From positions 23,710-87,709 of the forward strand of contig JBHJOP010000041.1 in the NCBI GenBank assembly GCA_050329575.1: a DNA stretch of 64,000 nt. The letters run 5' to 3'. A program made the position numbers and the translations under genes. The DNA is from JAUXFS01 sp050329575 (GTDB taxonomy: Bacteria; Pseudomonadota; Alphaproteobacteria; Rhodospirillales; Defluviicoccaceae). The notes beneath the pieces are model-generated. The model was given only the letters and a program-made list of their open reading frames with translations, made no database searches and was not told the origin of the DNA. Every line of letters begins with the position of its first letter. The first letter of the stretch is position 1. Shown here one piece after another: positions 62,091 through 64,000 of this stretch.

Positions 62091-63131
62091 GTGGCGTTCC
62101 GGGGTCCGTCCGCGGCCGGCCGCTTCCCGCGCACCCGGATGCGGCGCAACCGCCGCACCCCGTGGTCGCGGCGGCTGGTGGCCGAGCACCGGCTCGACGC
62201 CGCCGACCTGATCTGGCCGCTGTTCGTGGTCGAGGGCGAAGGCGTGCGCCAGCCGGTGGCGTCGATGCCGGGCGTCGAGCGGCTGTCGATCGACGTCTGC
62301 GTCGACGCCGTCGGCGCGGCGGCGGCGCTCGGCATTCCGGCGGTGGCGGTGTTCCCGTCCGTCACCGCCGCCCTCAAGACCGCCGACGCCCGCGAGGCGG
62401 TCAACCCGGACAACCTGGTCTGCCGGGCGGTGCGGGCGCTCAAGGCCGCCCACCCCGACGTCGGCGTGGTCTGCGACGTCGCCCTCGACCCGTTCAACAG
62501 CGACGGCCACGACGGCCTGGTCCGGGACGGCCGGGTGCTCAACGACGAGACCGTCGAGGTGCTGTGCCGCCAGGCGGTGGTGCAGGCCGGCGCCGGCTGC
62601 GACGTGATCGCGCCCTCCGACATGATGGACGGGCGCATCGGCGCCATCCGCGACGCCCTCGACGCCGCCGGCGCGACCGACACCCAGATCCTCAGCTACG
62701 CCGCCAAGTACGCCTCGGCGTTCTACGGGCCGTTCCGCGACGCGGTCGGCTCGGCGGCGGCCCTCAAGGGCGACAAGGCCGGCTACCAGATGCAGCCGGC
62801 CAACGCCCTCGAGGCGCTGCGCGAGGTCGCCCTCGACATCGAGGAGGGCGCCGACATGGTGATGGTCAAGCCGGGGCTCGCCTACCTCGACGTGCTGCGC
62901 CGGGTCAAGGACGCGTTCGGGATGCCGACCTTCGCCTACCACGTCTCCGGCGAGTACGCGATGCTGCGCGCCGCCGCCGAGCGCGGCTGGCTCGACTACG
63001 ACCGGGCGCTGATCGAGACGCTGATCGCCTTCAAGCGCGCCGGCGCCGACGCCATCCTCACCTACGCCGCCGTCGATGCCGCCCGTCTGCTCGGGGCCGC
63101 CCGCCCGCTCGGGGCCGGTCGCGGCGGCTGA
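62091..63131 (+). CDS. hemB: delta-aminolevulinic acid dehydratase (porphobilinogen synthase)
   Basis: 346 residues from a GTG at 62091. Schiff-base lysines in SYAAKYASAFYGPF and MVKPGLAYLD. The active-site metal loop reads DVALDPFNSDGHDG, the Asp-type rather than the Cys-rich zinc type, so the enzyme is of the Mg2+-dependent group, common in alphaproteobacteria. Condenses two ALA into porphobilinogen, needed for haem and also for the B12 that IcmF uses. Confidence 0.96.
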   Translation: MAFRGPSAAGRFPRTRMRRNRRTPWSRRLVAEHRLDAADLIWPLFVVEGEGVRQPVASMPGVERLSIDVCVDAVGAAAALGIPAVAVFPSVTAALKTADAREAVNPDNLVCRAVRALKAAHPDVGVVCDVALDPFNSDGHDGLVRDGRVLNDETVEVLCRQAVVQAGAGCDVIAPSDMMDGRIGAIRDALDAAGATDTQILSYAAKYASAFYGPFRDAVGSAAALKGDKAGYQMQPANALEALREVALDIEEGADMVMVKPGLAYLDVLRRVKDAFGMPTFAYHVSGEYAMLRAAAERGWLDYDRALIETLIAFKRAGADAILTYAAVDAARLLGAARPLGAGRGG

Positions 63132-63572
63132 GGCGGGGGCGCGGGCGGGACGCCGACGATCGCGGGCCTGACGATCCGGCTGCCGCAAACCGCGGCCAAG
63201 CCGTTGAGTCCAAACGCTTATGGAACAACGCCCGGCGCATCGTCAAAAATCGTCAAAAGTCGTCAGAACCGCTCCCAACCAACTGATATCATTGTATCTT
63301 CTTGCCGCCACCGGGCCGCCGCCGCGGCCCCCCGCAAGCCGTTGATCAATCACGATTCCGGCGCCGGCGGCCGGCCGCCGCCGGATCGGTGCGATCGTCA
63401 AAAATCGTCAAAAATCGTCAAAGATCGTCATCCCGATCGTCAAAACCAGAACCAAACCGTTGATATCATTGATGAATATACCGAACCACGGGCGAAGGCG
63501 CCGGCCACGCGCGCCCTCGCCGGCCGGCGAGCGAACCCTCCGCCCGTTCCCTACACCGGACGCCGGCCGCAG
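63132..63572. other. noncoding region between hemB and the TPR gene
   Basis: 441 bases between two convergent genes, with no supported gene. Contents: the repeat modules described separately; GC-rich hairpin-prone runs at about 63311-63335 and 63361-63385; GANTC sites (GAGTC near 63215, GATTC near 63353) that CcrM could methylate; no DnaA boxes and no clear terminator with a T run. Confidence 0.6.
63207..63475. repeat. duplicated module of 10-bp-period ATCGTCAAAA repeats plus TGATATCATTG
   Basis: Two clusters in the noncoding gap. Cluster A: ATCGTCAAAA at 63239 and 63249, GTCGTCAGAA at 63259, then TGATATCATTG at 63284. Cluster B: ATCGTCAAAA at 63394, 63404, 63414 (last copy ends AAAG), ATCGTCATCC at 63424, ATCGTCAAAA at 63436, then TGATATCATTG at 63461. 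The distance from the last repeat to TGATATCATTG is exactly 25 bases in both, so the whole module is a direct duplication. CCGTTGA occurs at about 63211, 63339 and 63458. A-tracts every 10 bp predict a curved helix. No coding potential. Confidence 0.85.
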
Positions 63573-64000
63573 TCAAGGACTATTTTCCTCTTGCGCCACC
63601 CCCGCCGCTATCATCATCGCCTCGATCCGCCCCGCCTCCGGGAGCCGCAGCCGCCGCGCCTCGGCGAGGGCGAGCGCCAGCAGCCGCCCCGCCTCCTGCC
63701 GATTCGCCTCGGCATCGCGACGAAGCAGGGTCGTGGCGAGTTTGGAACGCGCGACAAGAAGCTCTCGCACGTCGCCCAGCCGCTCGTACACCGGCAGTTC
63801 CTCCTGCTCGCGAATGCGCAGCGCCTCGTCCAGCTCCCCGCGCGCCTGCAGGACGTCGGCGATCCGGCCCAGCGTCACCGCCCGCTCCCGCACGTCGCCG
63901 AGCCGCTCGTAGACCGGCAGTTCCTCCTCGCGGCGAATGCGCAGCGCCTCGTCCAGCTCCCCGCGCGCCTGCAGGACGTCGGCGATCTTGCCCAGCGTCA
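63573..64000 (-). CDS. tetratricopeptide-repeat protein, 3' part (5' end beyond window)
   Basis: The frame is open to the window end; about 141 C-terminal residues are visible. The repeat unit is 41 residues (GKIADVLQARGELDEALRIR, then the EEELPVYERLGDVRERAVTL part), in two nearly identical copies whose DNA repeats every 123 bp, followed by a degenerate third unit and a non-repetitive helical tail ending QEENSP. Such near-identical TPR arrays with LPVYERLGDVR often form the sensor part of large NTPase- or CHAT-containing proteins, but the N-terminal domain is outside the window, so no function is assigned. Confidence 0.85.
   Translation of the reverse strand, partial: TLGKIADVLQARGELDEALRIRREEELPVYERLGDVRERAVTLGRIADVLQARGELDEALRIREQEELPVYERLGDVRELLVARSKLATTLLRRDAEANRQEAGRLLALALAEARRLRLPEAGRIEAMMIAAGVAQEENSP

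Noticed and set aside
60734..63286. A long alternative frame on the plus strand over metY-like and hemB
   Set aside because: Its product is an arginine/proline/glycine-rich shadow; the true frames contain intact PLP and Schiff-base motifs.
63239..63445. CRISPR array
   Set aside because: Repeat units are only 10 bp and contiguous, with no spacer of 30-40 bases and no cas genes in the window.
63132..63572. Replication origin (iterons and A+T-rich stretches)
   Set aside because: No DnaA boxes are visible, and known alphaproteobacterial origins lie by other genes (for example hemE). The repeats are kept as an unexplained element instead.

Overview
The window is very GC-rich chromosomal DNA of an alphaproteobacterium, most likely of a Rhodospirillales-like lineage. 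This is inferred from gene content: the dusB-ntrB-ntrC-ntrY-ntrX-trkA-hfq-hflX order, a fused ispDF, a MucR regulator, a K+-independent type membrane pyrophosphatase, a fused isobutyryl-CoA mutase, and small alphaproteobacterial proteins next to the liv and icmF genes. No species can be named from the sequence alone. Most of the window is ordinary core metabolism, densely packed with many 4-base ATGA/GTGA overlaps.

Layout. 1-5428 (+): an operon of a TPR-CHAT protease-like protein (5' end outside the window), a CHASE2-class III nucleotide cyclase and a small secreted protein. 5481-7078: tRNA-Ser(UGA) with a terminator, a lower-GC orphan gene and a GNAT/DUF1778 toxin-antitoxin pair with its own promoter and operator; this looks like a small acquired islet. 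7271-12214: OsmC, a 2,4-dienoyl-CoA-reductase-like SDR, an acyl-CoA synthetase, small orphans, YjbQ and a variant hemerythrin. 12278-24879 (mostly +): gltX, gltA, a secreted protein, gloA (-), an RND efflux pump pair, pentapeptide and SYLF proteins (-), a SpoIIAA-like protein and a CPA1-type antiporter. 24910-37920 (-): an IMPase-family phosphatase, hflX, hfq, a HAD phosphatase, a D-amino-acid aminotransferase, trkA, ntrX, ntrY, ntrC, ntrB and dusB, with a good promoter before dusB. 37968-42639: ccsA (-), ispDF (+), cutA (-) and hppA (-). 42847-49939 (-): a tight rpiB-glyA-nrdR-ribD-ribE-ribBX-ribH-nusB-thiL cluster. 50377-56662: mucR (+) facing a branched-chain amino-acid ABC transporter (livK; livHMGF plus a small membrane protein). 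56996-60533 (-): a small protein and icmF. 60786-63131 (+): metY-like gene and hemB. 63132-63572 is a noncoding block of helically phased repeats, followed by the 3' part of a TPR-repeat gene (-) that runs off the window.

How it works together: branched-chain amino-acid uptake (liv) lies beside the B12-dependent mutase that handles branched acyl-CoAs, and a LiuR/MerR-like palindrome precedes icmF. Two two-component systems (NtrBC and NtrYX) sit with potassium uptake and Hfq as in many alphaproteobacteria. Riboflavin, thiamin-diphosphate, one-carbon and pentose-phosphate genes form one transcription unit.

The parts that ordinary annotation does not explain are the CHAT-cyclase-secreted operon, the islet behind tRNA-Ser, an NtrX lacking both GAFTGA and the Walker B glutamate, a hemerythrin with a Glu in place of a metal-ligand His, and the duplicated 10-bp-period repeat module at 63207-63475.
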